From the NCBI GenBank assembly GCA_014183095.1, contig JACCPH010000003.1, forward strand, positions 186,001 to 250,000: a stretch of DNA of 64,000 nt, read 5' to 3'. Position numbers and translations under genes: made by a program. The notes under the pieces were generated by a model, which was given only the letters and a program-made list of their open reading frames with translations, was not told where the DNA came from and made no database searches. Shown piece by piece: positions 34,001 through 46,600 of the stretch. Each line of letters starts with the position of its first letter. The stretch's first letter is position 1. The stretch is from Harringtonia aguacate. Lineage: Eukaryota > Ascomycota > Sordariomycetes > Ophiostomatales > Ophiostomataceae.

Positions 34001-34559
34001 GCCTCTGGCGTGTGTTTACAGCAACTATTTAAAGCACCGAAGAAATCGGCACGGAAACCTGGTTTTTGGTTTCGATGCGTGGCAAAATACATTCGCCCAC
34101 ACAAAACGCCAAGTGAATATCAGAGCCTTCCTGTACCCATAAGGCAGGAGCGAGAGGGCTTCCTTCCAACTGGCGGAATTCTTTGTTCAAATTCTTCCGT
34201 TTTCCTTTTATTCCGTTCCTCAACATAGCCACAGAATTTCTCCTCGTTTCTACTCTTCTTGCCTCCGCCCTCTATCCTTCTGGTATTCTGTCTTGCTGGG
34301 TTTCTGGATTTGGAAACGGCCTTTCCTTTGGCAAACTGGGCTTCTTCCCGCATAAAAGTCATTCGATCTTTTCCTTTCCACTTGCACTTCATCTTAAATA
34401 ATAGTGTCCTTTCATTCCAACTCCCCCCTCTCTCATACCTGCCTACATCCTCGATCATTTCTATAGCTTCATTTGTTTCCCTCTTCGTTGTTGCACAATT
34501 GTTCCCATTCCACGACCACATTCTACGGCCACCAAATGAAGTCATAACAGCAAATAACC
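28039..34559. other. 6.5 kb gap between MFS exporter and PKS, no recognisable gene
   Basis: I examined both strands and found only short ORFs (longest about 190 aa, at 31,618-32,202) without any domain signature. Base composition is moderate, unlike the GC-rich flanks of other genes. Such a gap between two divergent cluster genes would normally hold one or two tailoring or regulatory genes. Here it is either regulatory DNA, decayed cluster genes, or a gene with no recognisable family. Pyrimidine-rich DNA (about 34,400-34,500) directly precedes the PKS. Confidence 0.5.
34536..34547 (+). promoter_or_regulatory. Minimal upstream ORF in the PKS leader
   Basis: ATG AAG TCA TAA lies 13 bases before the PKS start codon and would be met first by a scanning ribosome. 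It could damp PKS translation. The initiation context (CCAAATG) is fair. Confidence 0.45.
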
Positions 34560-37500
34560 ATGAAGATCAAGACACCCCCCACTGATGGCTCGGGTGATCA
34601 TGCCATTGCAGTCATTGGCATGGCCTGCCGCTTCCCGGGTGACGCAACAAACATTGAAAATTTCTGGGAAATGCTCCGTAATGGCAGGGATGCCTGGTCC
34701 GAGATTCCCAGCGAGAGATTCAATGCAAAGGGCTGGTATCATCCGGATCCGAACCGTCCTGGCAGTGTGAGTGTCACTGCCTCATTTTGCAATACAACTT
34801 CTAGTGCCTCAGGACGTGTGACTTTGCGATCTTTTCGTTCTTCTGCATGCTAATGGTGGAAATGTCATGCAGTTTCATATTCGCGGTGCTCATTTTATCA
34901 AAGGTGATATTGCTGCCTTTGATGCCCCGGTAAGTTCCGCCAGTTCAAGAGCTATTGGATTGTTGGTGCATCTTCAGCACATGCCTCCATCGTTCAACAT
35001 CCTCTTAAACGGCCAATTTATACCTCAAAATGAAAGGTTTGGCTAACACGGTCCTCAGTTCTTTTCAATTTCCACAGCCGAAGCCATTTCCATGGACCCT
35101 CAGCAGCGAATGCTTCTCGAAGTCGTGTACGAGTCTCTTGACAGCGGTATGTCCATTTCTCATGGGCAATAATTTGTCGTTTTTGGTACAATATATACAT
35201 ACTAATTGGACATCGATAGCTGGAATTCCGGCTTCTTCGCTCGCCAACTCATCTACCAGTGTCTTTTGTGGCTCTTTTGTGCGAGGTGAGCTAATCCTTT
35301 GCACGACATCCTCGGCCCTCTAGATCCATCGGATATTCAATCCACCAGATATTCCCTGTTTTTGAGCAATTTAAACTTAAACTGTTATCAAAAATAGATT
35401 ACGAACAGCCTTGTATGCGAGATCCCGATACTACGCCCCCTTACTCAGCCACTGGCAACGGCATCGCCATTCTTGCCAATCGTATTTCTCATGCATTTGA
35501 CTTCGCCGGCACGAGCCAGACTGTCGACACTGGCTGCTCAGCCAGCATGATCGCAGTGCACCAGGCATGCAAAAGCTTGCTTGACGGTGAATCTTCTCTG
35601 GTGAACCCCCCCCAACCCCAACCCCCCCGTATGTTGCTGGCTATTTACTGATTCATGTCTCAGGGGATTGCGGCAGGAGTGGGCTTGATATTTTCTCCCA
35701 ATACTCTTGTGCCTATGGCCAACTTGAATATCCTCAGTCCTGATGGGCGGTGTTTCACCTTCGACCAACGTGCCAATGGCTACGGGCGTGGAGAAGGCAT
35801 CGGCGTGATTGTTCTGAAGCGTCTCGAGGATGCTGTTGCTGACAACGACACAATTCGAGCTGTTATTCGGGCAACGGCCAGCAACCAAGACGGGCACACC
35901 CAAGGCATCACACTTCCAAGCAAGACACGTCAGGTTCAGAACATGAGCCACATATATCAAAATTCAGGCCTCAACATTTCCCGCACAGCTTACATGGAGT
36001 GCCATGGCACCGGCACCAAAGCAGGCGATGTCAAGGAAGCTCAGGCCGTTCACGAAGTGTTCTGCTCCCGGCGGGCCTCTGATAATCCTCTAATTATTGG
36101 CTCTGTCAAAACAAACATAGGCCATCTGGAGGGTAGTGCTGGCGTTGCAGGCCTGCTCAAGGGAATTCTCGTTGCCGAGCGAGGTTATATTCCGAAACAT
36201 CTCAACTTCGTCTCGGCCAACCCTAATATTAATTTCGATGCAATGAAGATGAGGGTGAGATAGTTTTTGCTTTCCTTCCACACCCTTCCTGCTGTTTGAT
36301 TGCAATGGAGTATGCTAAAACTTTTGAACCACCAGGTTGCTACTGAACTCACCCCCTGGCCGGTTCCCGGTCTTCGTCGGGTTTCCGTCAACTCGTTTGG
36401 CTTCGGTGGCACAAATTCTCATGTCGTCCTCGACGATGCACCACACTTCCTCGCAGAACACCGCATTTCCGGCGGTCAACACAACTCCTTCCTCTTTCCT
36501 GGAGACGATCTATCTGGTCGTGCTCGATCAACTGCAATAGAGCAGCCATGCAATCGCCTATTTGTCTTTTCAGGACACGACGAAGCCGGTCTGTGGCGGG
36601 TGATTGAATCGCAGGCAGACTATCTCGAGAAGCACATCCTAGAACCTGGATTTCAGACAAACTACGCTTACACCCTGTTGTCACGACGCTCCGTCCTCAG
36701 TTGGCGCACGTACATCGTTGCCACCAATGCCGCAGACCTTCTGCAGAAGCTGCAAGAGAAGTGCATTGCGGCGCCGTTGCGAGCGATGCCACGCCCACCG
36801 ACCCTAATCTCTCTTGTCTTCTGTGGCCAGGGGGCCCAATGGTTTGCTATGGGACGGGAGCTGCTCGACCACAGTGTTTTCCGCTCCAGCATATCGGCTG
36901 CAAGTGAATACATGAGCACGTCTCTTGGAAGTCCGTTTCATTTGTGGGGGGAATTGCTCCGCAGCAGGGAATCCTCTCATATCGACGAGCCACAGATTGC
37001 ACAGCCCGCAACAACCGCGATGCAGATTGCACTCGTCGATCTGCTTGCTGCCTGTGGCATCCGACCTACTTCTGTTGTCGGCCACTCTTCAGGCGAGATT
37101 GCCGCAGCGTACGCTGTCGGTGCCATTTCCCGAAAGGATGCCTGGAAAATTGCCTACCGGCGGGGCCAGTGTGTATCGCGCATGAAGACGCTGGCCCCTG
37201 AAGTGCGTGGCCGCATGCTGGCAGTGCCACTCTCGGCGGATTCTTCTCGTCGTGGAATTGCCGAATCGGGTGTCAAATCGGTGGGTGTTGCCTGTATCAA
37301 TGGACCATGCTCGGTCACAGTATCTGGGGATGTCGACGCCATCGCACACTTGCATGAGTTCTTCGCCAACAAAGGTATTCGTGCTGTTCTCGTCAATGTC
37401 GACACTGCATACCACTCCCATCATATGCGCGTCGTCCAGGAAGTCTACCTCGAGTCTATTCAGGATGTTGTCCCTCTCCGACACAAGTCAGCCCAGGGGA

Positions 37501-40500
37501 CCTTTTTTTCGTCAGTCTTTGGACGTCAGGCGTCATCCGACGAGCTGGGAGCAGATTACTGGGTGAAGAACTTGGTGCTTCCTGTTCAGTTCTATCCGGC
37601 AGTCGAGACCATGATTCGCCAAACTGGAACCGAGATTCTTCTTGAAGTCAGCCCGCACCGGGTATGGGAGTCCACCTTGAAACAAATCGGCAATTGTATT
37701 GTTACAAAGGATGGGAGAGGAGCTGCTCCGCTCTACTTTTCTCTCCTACACCGCGGACAGGACGCATCACTGACAGCCCTGAACGCCATGGGGGAGCTGT
37801 GGATGCGAGGTTTTAGGCCTACTCCCAACTGGGGCCTTGACAGGTTCGTGAAATTCCCTACCATGCCGTCTCACGAAAACAAGATGCTCATCAATTATGC
37901 TATAGCAACCTAAAGACGCCACGCCACCTCGTAGACGTTCCATCATATCCCTGGGACCACTCGCGAAAGTATTGGCATGAGTCGCACCTGTCAAAGGCCA
38001 ATCGTTTCCGCTCCCATGGACGTGAGGATATTATCGGTGCACCACTGGAGAATTCGACTCCGCAGTTCCCCCGTTGGCGGGGTTTCTTCCGTATCCAGGA
38101 GAATCCCTGGATGGAGGACCACATTATTCAGAAGTCGGTGATCTATCCAGCGGGGGGATTGGTTGCCATGGCCATCGAAGCGGCCAAACAGTTGGCTGAT
38201 CCACGCTGCAGGATCCTGGGCTTTGAAGTGACCAACTTTGTCATCATCAAACCCATGCTCATTCCGACGTCCCCGCAAGGCCTCGAAAATATGCTCTGCG
38301 CCCAACTGGTCGAGTCAGGAGAGGAACTGAATCGACGCAAGATTGCATACGACTTTTACATTCTGTCAAAGCCAGAAGATGGGCCATGGATCATGCATGC
38401 CCACGGCCGGTTTGCCATACTATACAGCGAACACGGCATCGATATACCCTCTGCTGAGGCCCACCGTCAGGCCTATCACCAAGCTGAGAAGGGGTGCCAC
38501 ACGGAGCTTGTCCCCCGCCAATTCTACGAGTCGTTGGATGTCATCGGCATGTCGTATGGCCCGCAGTTCCGCAACATTACTGCGATCTGCAAAGGCACCT
38601 CATCTGCCTGTGCAGTGATCCAGATCCCTGACACCAAGGCCCACATGCCGTTTCGATTTGAATACGATCATGTTATTCATCCGGCAACGCTGGACACCAT
38701 GCTGCAGACAGTCCTTTCTCTGAGTAGTGAAGATGACGAGGCCATGCTTCCTTGTTCGGCCGGCCGCATTTTCGTTTCTGCAAGCCCGCCCACGGGAGCT
38801 GGTTCTCGCTTCAGGGGCTACCTAACGGTGGAAAAGACGAATATTCGTGGTGCCCGTGCTAATATTGCCATGCTTGACGACGCACTACAAGCTCCGGCCG
38901 TGGTCATCGAGAACATGGAATTTAAGGCCATGTCAAGGCAGACCGGTACCGGATTCTTACCTTTGCACCGCAACCTGTGCTCAGAGATGGTCTGGAAAGC
39001 CGACATTGGCAGTGTTGCCTTGTTGGGAGCGGGTTTCCTCAAGGGTGTCCAGGAAATCGTGGATCTTGTCACCCATAAGAACCCAGCTGCATCTATTCTT
39101 CACCATGTTCAGGGCAGTGCTACGCCAACTCGAGACTCTGGCTTGAACAAAACTTTCACCACCCACAACGTCACCTGTATCCCATTTGACACTTTGACGT
39201 TTGGACAAGAGACCCCACGATTCTCAAAGTGTGTAATCTCCGGCTCTGAAGAATTGTGGCAGCAAGTGCACAAGAGCATGGGGTTGCATCCTGCATTTGG
39301 GCGTTTTCAATTCTCGGACAGTCTTCCCTCAGATGGCCAATTCGATGTTGTTTCAGTGTCATGCACTTTTGACAATGACAGCTTCGTTTACAACTTGGCT
39401 CAGCTCGGCGAGCGTGTGTCTCGGGGCGGTTGGCTTGTATTTTCCTCGACGACGGGCAGGAAGATCGACAATACGCGATACAACGAGCTGCGGAACGCTG
39501 TTCAGGCTGCCGGGTTTCAGATCGATGAGTTGCCTGGAGATGCCGCCAATTTTCTTGCAGCGCACAAGGGCCCCGAGCCAGAAAACCGACCTGAAAACCG
39601 AGGTCTGAAGCGAAACCCGGTTATGCTTCTCCTTCCCGATGAAATGTCGCCTTTTGTTGCGGCCTTGAAAGACACTGTTCGCCCGATTCTCGAAACGCAG
39701 CTCTCAGCACAGGTCTGTGAGGTGCCGTTTTCTAAACTTTCCTCTGTTTCCTGTGGGGACATCCAAACCAATTGCCTGTCCTTTGTCGAGATTGAATCTG
39801 CCCTTGTATTTTCCATGGGTGCCAGAGAGTTTGAGTCGATCCACCGCTTGTTGAGCCTGGCTCGAGGCCTGCTATGGCTCACCCGAGGTGCACAGCTGGA
39901 GAGCAAAGCCCCCATGCAATCCCCATTTGTCGGTTTGGCCAGAACTCTTCGATCGGAGGATGCCAAGAAGAAGATTGTGTCGCTGGATCTCGATTTGGAT
40001 CTCGACTTGGACACCAACAACGACAAGACGGCCGTTTTGAGGCAGAGTCTCGTGGACAGCATTGTGATTCTGTTCAGCACAGCCTGTACCGGCAGCTCTC
40101 GAGGATCTGTCACAGACGATGTCGAATTTGTCTTTTCTGGCGGACGGCTTTTGATTCCTCGCCTGATGACTTTGTCGACGCTGAATCGCCTCATCGAGCA
40201 GGGCCCATCGGCACCTGAAATGGTCGTCGAAGTCCCACTAAGAACCAAGAACACAGCATTGAAATTGGACACTGCCTCAATTGGAAGAGCCGGCGGCCCG
40301 TTGTTTGTCGAAGACAACGAGACGAAGCGGCGCCCTCTTCTCCAGGATGAAGTTCGGATTGCTGTAGCTGGCACAAATCTAATGCCCGAAGATGTCACAG
40401 CAGCTTCCCATGGAGCCGGTCTGCGCACGATGGGCGCGGACGTCTTTGGCTATGTTATTGAGGCCGGCAGCAACGTGAAAAGCATGCAGCCGTACTGCCG

Positions 40501-42582
40501 CGTTGTCGCCCGAGTACGAGAAACCATCCGGACACATGTCGTTGTTCATCAGTGGCGCGTTCGTCGCATTAGGTATGAAGACGAGTGGCGTGCGAGCTGC
40601 CCGACCGCCTTTGCGACCGCCATGTATGCATTCCGGACGAGTCGATCCATCTCTAACGGGGACACGGTGCTCGTGTACGACCCTTCAACGGCATATAGTC
40701 AAGCGGCGATTCGACTGGTCGTGGCCCTGAGAGGCCAGGTCTTGGTTGCCAGCTCATCTGCGGCTGAGAAGAAGCTCCTGCGAGAGAAATTTATGATATT
40801 TGCCGAGCATATTCTCGACATCCAGGCTGGGGACGACCAATTCGAATCACAGGTACAAGCACTGACAGGCTATCGCGGTGTCGACGTTGTCTTTGACCCG
40901 ACGTCTCGCCACATTGAGCAAGGTTTCCGCTGTGTCTCCGAAGGTAAGCTTAAAAATGGCTCTCTTTTACTCCTACCCAATTTTCCTCTAGAAACTGACA
41001 TACAATGCTACCTTCAGGTGGGCGTGTGATCCGGGTGGCTTGGAAAGGTCCTGGGGCACCCCAGCTGCGTCTCCCCGTCAAGAACGCAAGCTTCGAGACG
41101 GTAGACATTGACTACCTCGAGGCCCGGCGTCCCAACGAGGCTGAGCGCCTTGCGTTTGACGTCGACCGGATGCTTAAGCTGGCCCCTAGCTTGGGCATCA
41201 TTCACGGCATTCAGGAGCACAGCATGTGTGATGTTCAGTATACCTTGAAGCAGGCAGCGGCGGATCTGTTTGCGGCACCCCATGTCTTGGTCACGGACAG
41301 TGACACCTCGCAACAGAGCAACGTTCGCATATCAGTGCGGCTGACACGCAAGACACAGCTGTCTTCTTCTGGAACTTATCTTCTGGTCGGTGGCCTTGGC
41401 GGACTGGGCCGCAGCATTGCCGAGCATCTCGCCGCGAACGGCGCAAGGCACTTTGCCTTCTTCTCCCGGTCAGGAGGTGCTTCCCCGTCTGCCCAGGCTT
41501 TCCTTGCCAAGCTCAACGCGTATGGCGTTGACGCCCGTGCCTTTGCCGTGGACATCTGCGACCGAGCTCAGCTGGCCACAACAATCGAACAAGTCAACTG
41601 CGTCATGCCTGCCATCCGGGGTGCGGTCCAGTGTGCGGCCGTCGTGGATGTGAGTTTCCCCTGCCTTTCGTCTTCTTGCACCAGCCACGAGCACTAATAA
41701 TGGATTTCGTTTCAGGATGCGGCATTCTCCAGCATGGACTACGCGCGCTGGACAAAGTGCTTTGGTGTCAAGACGGCCGGCTCGTACAACCTACACCAGC
41801 TGCTGCCTTGCGACATGGACTTTTTCATATTCCTGTCCAGCTCGTCGGGAGTCATTGGCAACCGAGGCCAGGCCAACTATGCCGCCGGGAACAGCTTCCA
41901 GGACGCGCTGGCCCGCCATCGCAGCTCACGGGGCATGCACAGCGTTTCAATCGATTTGGGACTGGTGCTAGGCGCGGGCATGGTTGCGGAAAACGAAGGT
42001 CTACTTGATGCCATGCGGGCAAGCGGCTTCTTTGGTGTCAGGCTGCAGGATACACTCTTCATTCTCGACCGGGCTCTGGCGCAGCCGGGCACAGAGGACG
42101 GCATCGCCGTTCCGGCGCAGATCGTCACAACGGTTGGCACGGGCGGCCTGACGCTCCAAAACAAGCCATCCGATCCGTTCTGGACGCGAACGGCACTGTT
42201 CCGCTATCTGAACCAGGTGGACGCGCCTCTGCACGGGCTCAGCGGCATCAAGGACGGAGCCGACGGCAGCAGCGATCTGCGCACCGCGATCCAGGGCGCA
42301 CCCACGATCGAGGCCGCCACACGCATGGTGGTCACGGGCCTCATTGCCGTGGTGGCGCAGCGCAAGGGTATGGCGCCTGACGACTTTGACGAGGACCAGT
42401 CGCTCAGCAGCTACGGCATCGATTCACTGGACTCGATCTCAGTTCTGGGGTGGATATCACGCGAGACCGGCGTGACGGCGCAGACGCTGGAGGGCGCGAC
42501 GATAGCAGAGCTCGGACGAAACATCGCGGTCCGGGCGCTTGCCGCTCTCGAGCGCGAGGAGGAAAGAGACGAGCACGAGTAA
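34560..42582 (+). CDS. Highly reducing type I polyketide synthase, KS-AT-DH-(MT)-(ER)-KR-ACP
   Basis: An iterative PKS of about 2,418 aa. Exons: 34,560-34,766; 34,873-34,929; 35,059-35,146; 35,220-35,285; 35,398-35,600; 35,664-36,254; 36,336-37,843; 37,906-40,943; 41,018-41,649; 41,716-42,582. KS (about 15-440) has active-site Cys in DTGCSAS (usually DTACSS) and both His (ECHGTGT, KTNIGH). AT has GQGAQW and GHSSGE (about 652). DH (about 970-1245) has catalytic His in WMEDHIIQKSVIYP and Asp in HPATLD. No SAM-binding motif is seen between DH and ER. ER (about 1720-2000) lacks the GGVG nucleotide motif. KR has VGGLGGLG and YAAGNSF; ACP has GIDSL (about Ser 2364). No thioesterase is present, so release is unknown. 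The 37,844-37,905 junction is uncertain (68-base alternative). Its likely partner is the divergent MFS exporter. Confidence 0.92.
37844..37905 (+). other. Inferred PKS intron (or frameshift) between AT and DH
   Basis: Frame 0 runs through the AT and stops at 37,911-37,913, while the DH frame is +2. A 62-base intron (donor GTTCGT, acceptor TATAG) gives GLDSNLKTPRHLVDVPSYPW, which matches the linker expected before DH. A 68-base alternative (GTGAAA to AAAG) also restores frame. Neither donor is ideal. Confidence 0.5.
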
Positions 42583-42662
42583 ACCAGCTTCGCCGAGGTT
42601 GCAGCGCGAATTTGTCCATGACGATCTTTCCAGGGCGGCGTTTTCAATATTGCAACATGACA

Positions 42663-42692
42663 GACGATACAAGACGATACAAGGCGATACAG
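42663..42692. repeat. Three 10-bp units GACGATACAA
   Basis: Two perfect copies and one diverged copy (GGCGATACAG) lie 81 bases after the PKS stop. Confidence 0.75.
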
Positions 42693-43410
42693 AGTCCGAG
42701 AGGGTCATGCGGACGACACTTAATACAGAACAGACCATATGGTTGGCTAATTCGGGGGAACCACAGGACGGCATTCTTGATTTTCTGCACATTTTTCTCC
42801 CATGGATAATCTCATTTCAAGGCCCAAAGCGGTCATCTGGATTACAATGTGTATTCTTCAAGAACAGAATAGTTGGGGCCATGGGGTCCATGGGGTGCTT
42901 TCCTAATATAAAGAAAATGCGACTTTGCAGTATCCCTGGAGTGCAGGCACTCGTAAAGGTCCCCGGGCAATATTGCAGCCAGCCAATGAGAGTGGACGTA
43001 GCTAATAGGGCAATCCAAGTTTATTTTCCACTAGTCGCAACGGTCAGCGAAATGGCACCGAGGTCCAATATTGCCTACCTGATATACAAATAGGGGAAGG
43101 AAGAGGGACTCCCTTTGGAAGGGGGCCCCCTCTTTTCATTAGGAACGTGTCGTCTGAGATCGTACGGTTTGTGAGGACGACAACTGATGAACAATTTCTT
43201 ACTCATTCCAGAAGAGCGCATCGCGCCCCGACGGGCGAACAAGAGGGCTGCTGCTTCGTACAAATAGGGAAGGGCAGGGAAGGAAAGGGAAGAATCGGGG
43301 TAAAAAAAGTTGGGGAAGACCAGAACAAAGGGGCGGAGGGGGGAGGGGCAGGGGGGCGGAGCGCGAGACCAGGAAGGGTAGGGTTCGACAAGAGGATAAG
43401 GATATGCGAG

Positions 43411-43613
43411 TACTCGTACTCGTACATATGATGAATCGGAAGATTGTGGCCGTATGTACGAGCTCGACGTCATCGACGGGGTGCTTGGGCGCGATGACGA
43501 CAGACGGCACAGGAGCCAGGGAGCCAGGAGGAGCGGGGCAGGCGGGCGGCACTACGAGTGCGACTCGTATGTACGAGAGTACACTGTACATATGTATGTA
43601 CTCGTACTCGTAC
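43411..43613. repeat. Dense group of TACTCGTA/TACGAG motifs
   Basis: Overlapping copies of TACTCGTAC occur at 43,411-43,425 and 43,598-43,613, with TACGAG variants between (43,457, 43,553, 43,572). This is the richest site of the dispersed motif in the window. Confidence 0.7.
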
Positions 43614-46600
43614 AGCAGCAGCAGGACCTGCCTGCAGAGACTGCAGAGAAGCTTGTGTAGGCGATGGCTTGGCTGCAGAAGGGCAAACCCGATATTACCA
43701 CCCCTCCACAAAAAATGACAGGCCAAAACAAAAAGCTAAGAAAAAAAAAAAGCCAAAGGCCAAAAAGCTCCAAAAAAGTCAATATTTCAGGAAAGGAGAG
43801 AGGAAAAATTACGGATCAGAGAAGCTCATTTCGCTGTTTCTATTTCGAGGGCGCAGGGCCAAAAAAAAAGGGGAGAAAAAGGAAAAAAACAAACAAAGCA
43901 AAAAAAAAAAAAAAAAAATTGGCGGAAAAGCGACCATTCACAAGACGATGGCACGCCGCACAAAGTATAAGCGTATCCAATTTCCCAGCATGGTGGATCG
44001 GGGGGGGACGGTGGCAGATCGCGAGCATGGATGCCGGACAGGGCCGCGGGCGCGTACGCAGCGTGAGCAAATAGGTCCATGCGAGAGATTGCAAACAGAC
44101 GTACTCGTACACGGGTACAAGGATCCGTGCCGTTTGCTACGCGCAGCCACAGCCAGCGAGATGCATCTGTGCGGGTACAGAGTACTTGAATACAAATCAT
44201 GCAGGCAGAGAAGAGGGAGAAGAGAGAGAGAGCATCCTGCAGCGAGATGGCTGCAGTCCGGCGGAGCATAAGCAGCGAGAGGGTCCCCCCCTCCAGCCAA
44301 AACGCGTTCTTGCCTGTCAGAAGAGGATTAGCGGCGTGCTAAGTCCAAGGGAGGAAAGTCGGTTGCCCGCCCGCGCCACTGACGTAATGGTACTGCTTCG
44401 GGCAGGAAGTCGCTCTGTGCCGGCGTCGTTGTCGTCGTTGGCGGCTTTACACAGTACAACGTCGCCTTTGCACAGTACTAATACAAAAGGAGTAATTGTG
44501 TGCTTTTTATTTATTTTTTTTTTCTCTTTTTTTTTTTCTTCTTTTCTCGTCTTGGTGTCGCCTGCCCGCGCATTCTGAGAGGAGCCGATGGTCCAGTCGT
44601 GTCCGACTGCAACGGGCCGCGTCTATTCTCTGGAGCAGGTCCATGCGCCCCTGCTGCCGTGTCATGCTTCGCTGTGCTTGGATGATGACGTACCTGGTGC
44701 ATAAGGGCCCTTATGTCCTGGAATATAGGCCGATGATCATCAGGTATGCTGTGCTGTGTATCTTACCAATATGACAACGACTCGAAGGTCCCCCAACGTC
44801 GACTCGCCGTCATTCCTGGCCAAACCCGGCGCACCCCACAAGCAGTGGAGCCTCTGCCGGCCTACTCCGTGAAGCATATTTGGGGGCCAGGGAGAATGAG
44901 AGCGAGGCGGCTTGGGCGGGCTGCATGCCGCCGAGAGGGAGGGCAAAAAATGCAATCCGTCGTTGGCTAGGGGGGAGGAAGAACCGGCTTCTTTGGTGTC
45001 GGATGGGCGCCTTTTTGGGGCGCACGGGGCAATGACGCTGTGCATAAATGTCGTAGCGTGGGCTTGGGGAAAAGGGGACACAATATGTGTGGTGTGTCCG
45101 GCTGGTCGGCTTCTGCTGTCTTTTTTTTTTGTGTGGCTTTTGTGTGGGTTTCTGTGGACATGTATCTCACATAGCATACGTAGTAGTACTGCTTAGTACT
45201 GATTAGTGGGATTGGTGTTCCGAGAAATAAACCGTTTTTTTTTTGTACTCGTACATAGTAATGCTCTAGCGGCACCCTACAAAACATACTTTGTACTCGT
45301 AGCAGTGTAATACCACCCCCTCCTCCCCTTTCCGCTACTTGCGCCTTCCGCTATGTGCGTAGAGTTGGCGCTCCCGCCTTCCACCTCGCGCAGGCATTTT
45401 GCAGGGAAGGAGCGTGTCGAGGCAGGCGCGAAGCACTGGCGTCTGTGTCATCGTGTCATCGTGGCATCGTGTCGTTGAGTCGTAGTGCCGTTGTGTCTTA
45501 TATTACATATGCCGCCTGTATTAACCAGAAGACTAGCCTCGCGCTTGCCAAGGGGTGACATGCAAGCCGACCCTCATGCCATGCTCGTTATTGAATAATT
45601 AGGGTGTCAACCACAGGGATCTAGCTACAACGGCAATAATATATAGCGTCCTGCCAAGCAAGGAAGAAGCCTTAGCTCCTATGACGATGTACCTTGTGCG
45701 CTACCGCCCACGAACATGCTCTTGCTCCCCTTCCAACCTGGACTTGCGCATGCCAACTTCTGTCTCCCTCCCCACTCTGCGACGTCGCCAGGCTCAAAGC
45801 TGTCCCTCCCCCCCCAAGACGTCGAGAGCTGGCCGACCAGATCGAACCGTCTTCCCGTCTCTCACCAACCCTCCCGGCCAACAAGCCAACAAGTCAACAA
45901 GCCAACAAGCCAACAAGCCAGCCGCCGCACGGAGTACGAGTTACGAGTACTCGTCCTCGCACGGCTCACCGTCACCACCTCCACTGCAACCGCCGAGCCG
46001 GTTTGCTGCTCTCGTCGTCCTCACAACGCCCTCACCGACTCGACCAACCCGATCTGCGCTGCCGTTGCGGGTCGGCTCTTTCACGCGACTTGTTCCATTC
46101 TGCAGCCCCGGCCTTGCTGGTTCTGCTCTGCTCCCCGCCTCCCCTTCCATCACTTCCACCACTTCTACCACTTCTACGACTACTATCGCTTCTATCACTT
46201 CTACGACTTCTTTGCTATTTCCCTTCTCCCTGCCCTCCTGCTTGGCTGCCTTGCCCTCCTCCATTCCTGCTCTCGCTCCTCCCTTCTTCCCTCCCTCTTT
46301 CCCACTCTGCTTCGCACTCTCGTTCATGCTCTTCTTATGCCCTCGTACGCTGATTTCAGCCAGCCTCGGTTCCTGTCACCACAGCGAGTCTCTCCCTTTT
46401 CCGTGAGCCTACGACCACCACAAAACCGGTACCCAATCCCCGCGCTACTCTTGGACACACACTGGCCATGGGACTCGTGAAGGGGCCATAGTCGCGCTGC
46501 CGTCTTCTCTGACTGCCGCCTCGCCGTTCTTTTTTGTTATCTTGCCCTTCTTCTCTCTACTTCTTCTCTCTAATACCGCAGCCTGTTTCTTTTGGCTCTC

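Noticed and set aside
45681..46480. Three overlapping + frames in the pyrimidine-rich DNA
   Set aside because: All three frames are open at once because CT-rich DNA lacks stop codons. Translations are Pro/Ser/Leu low-complexity.
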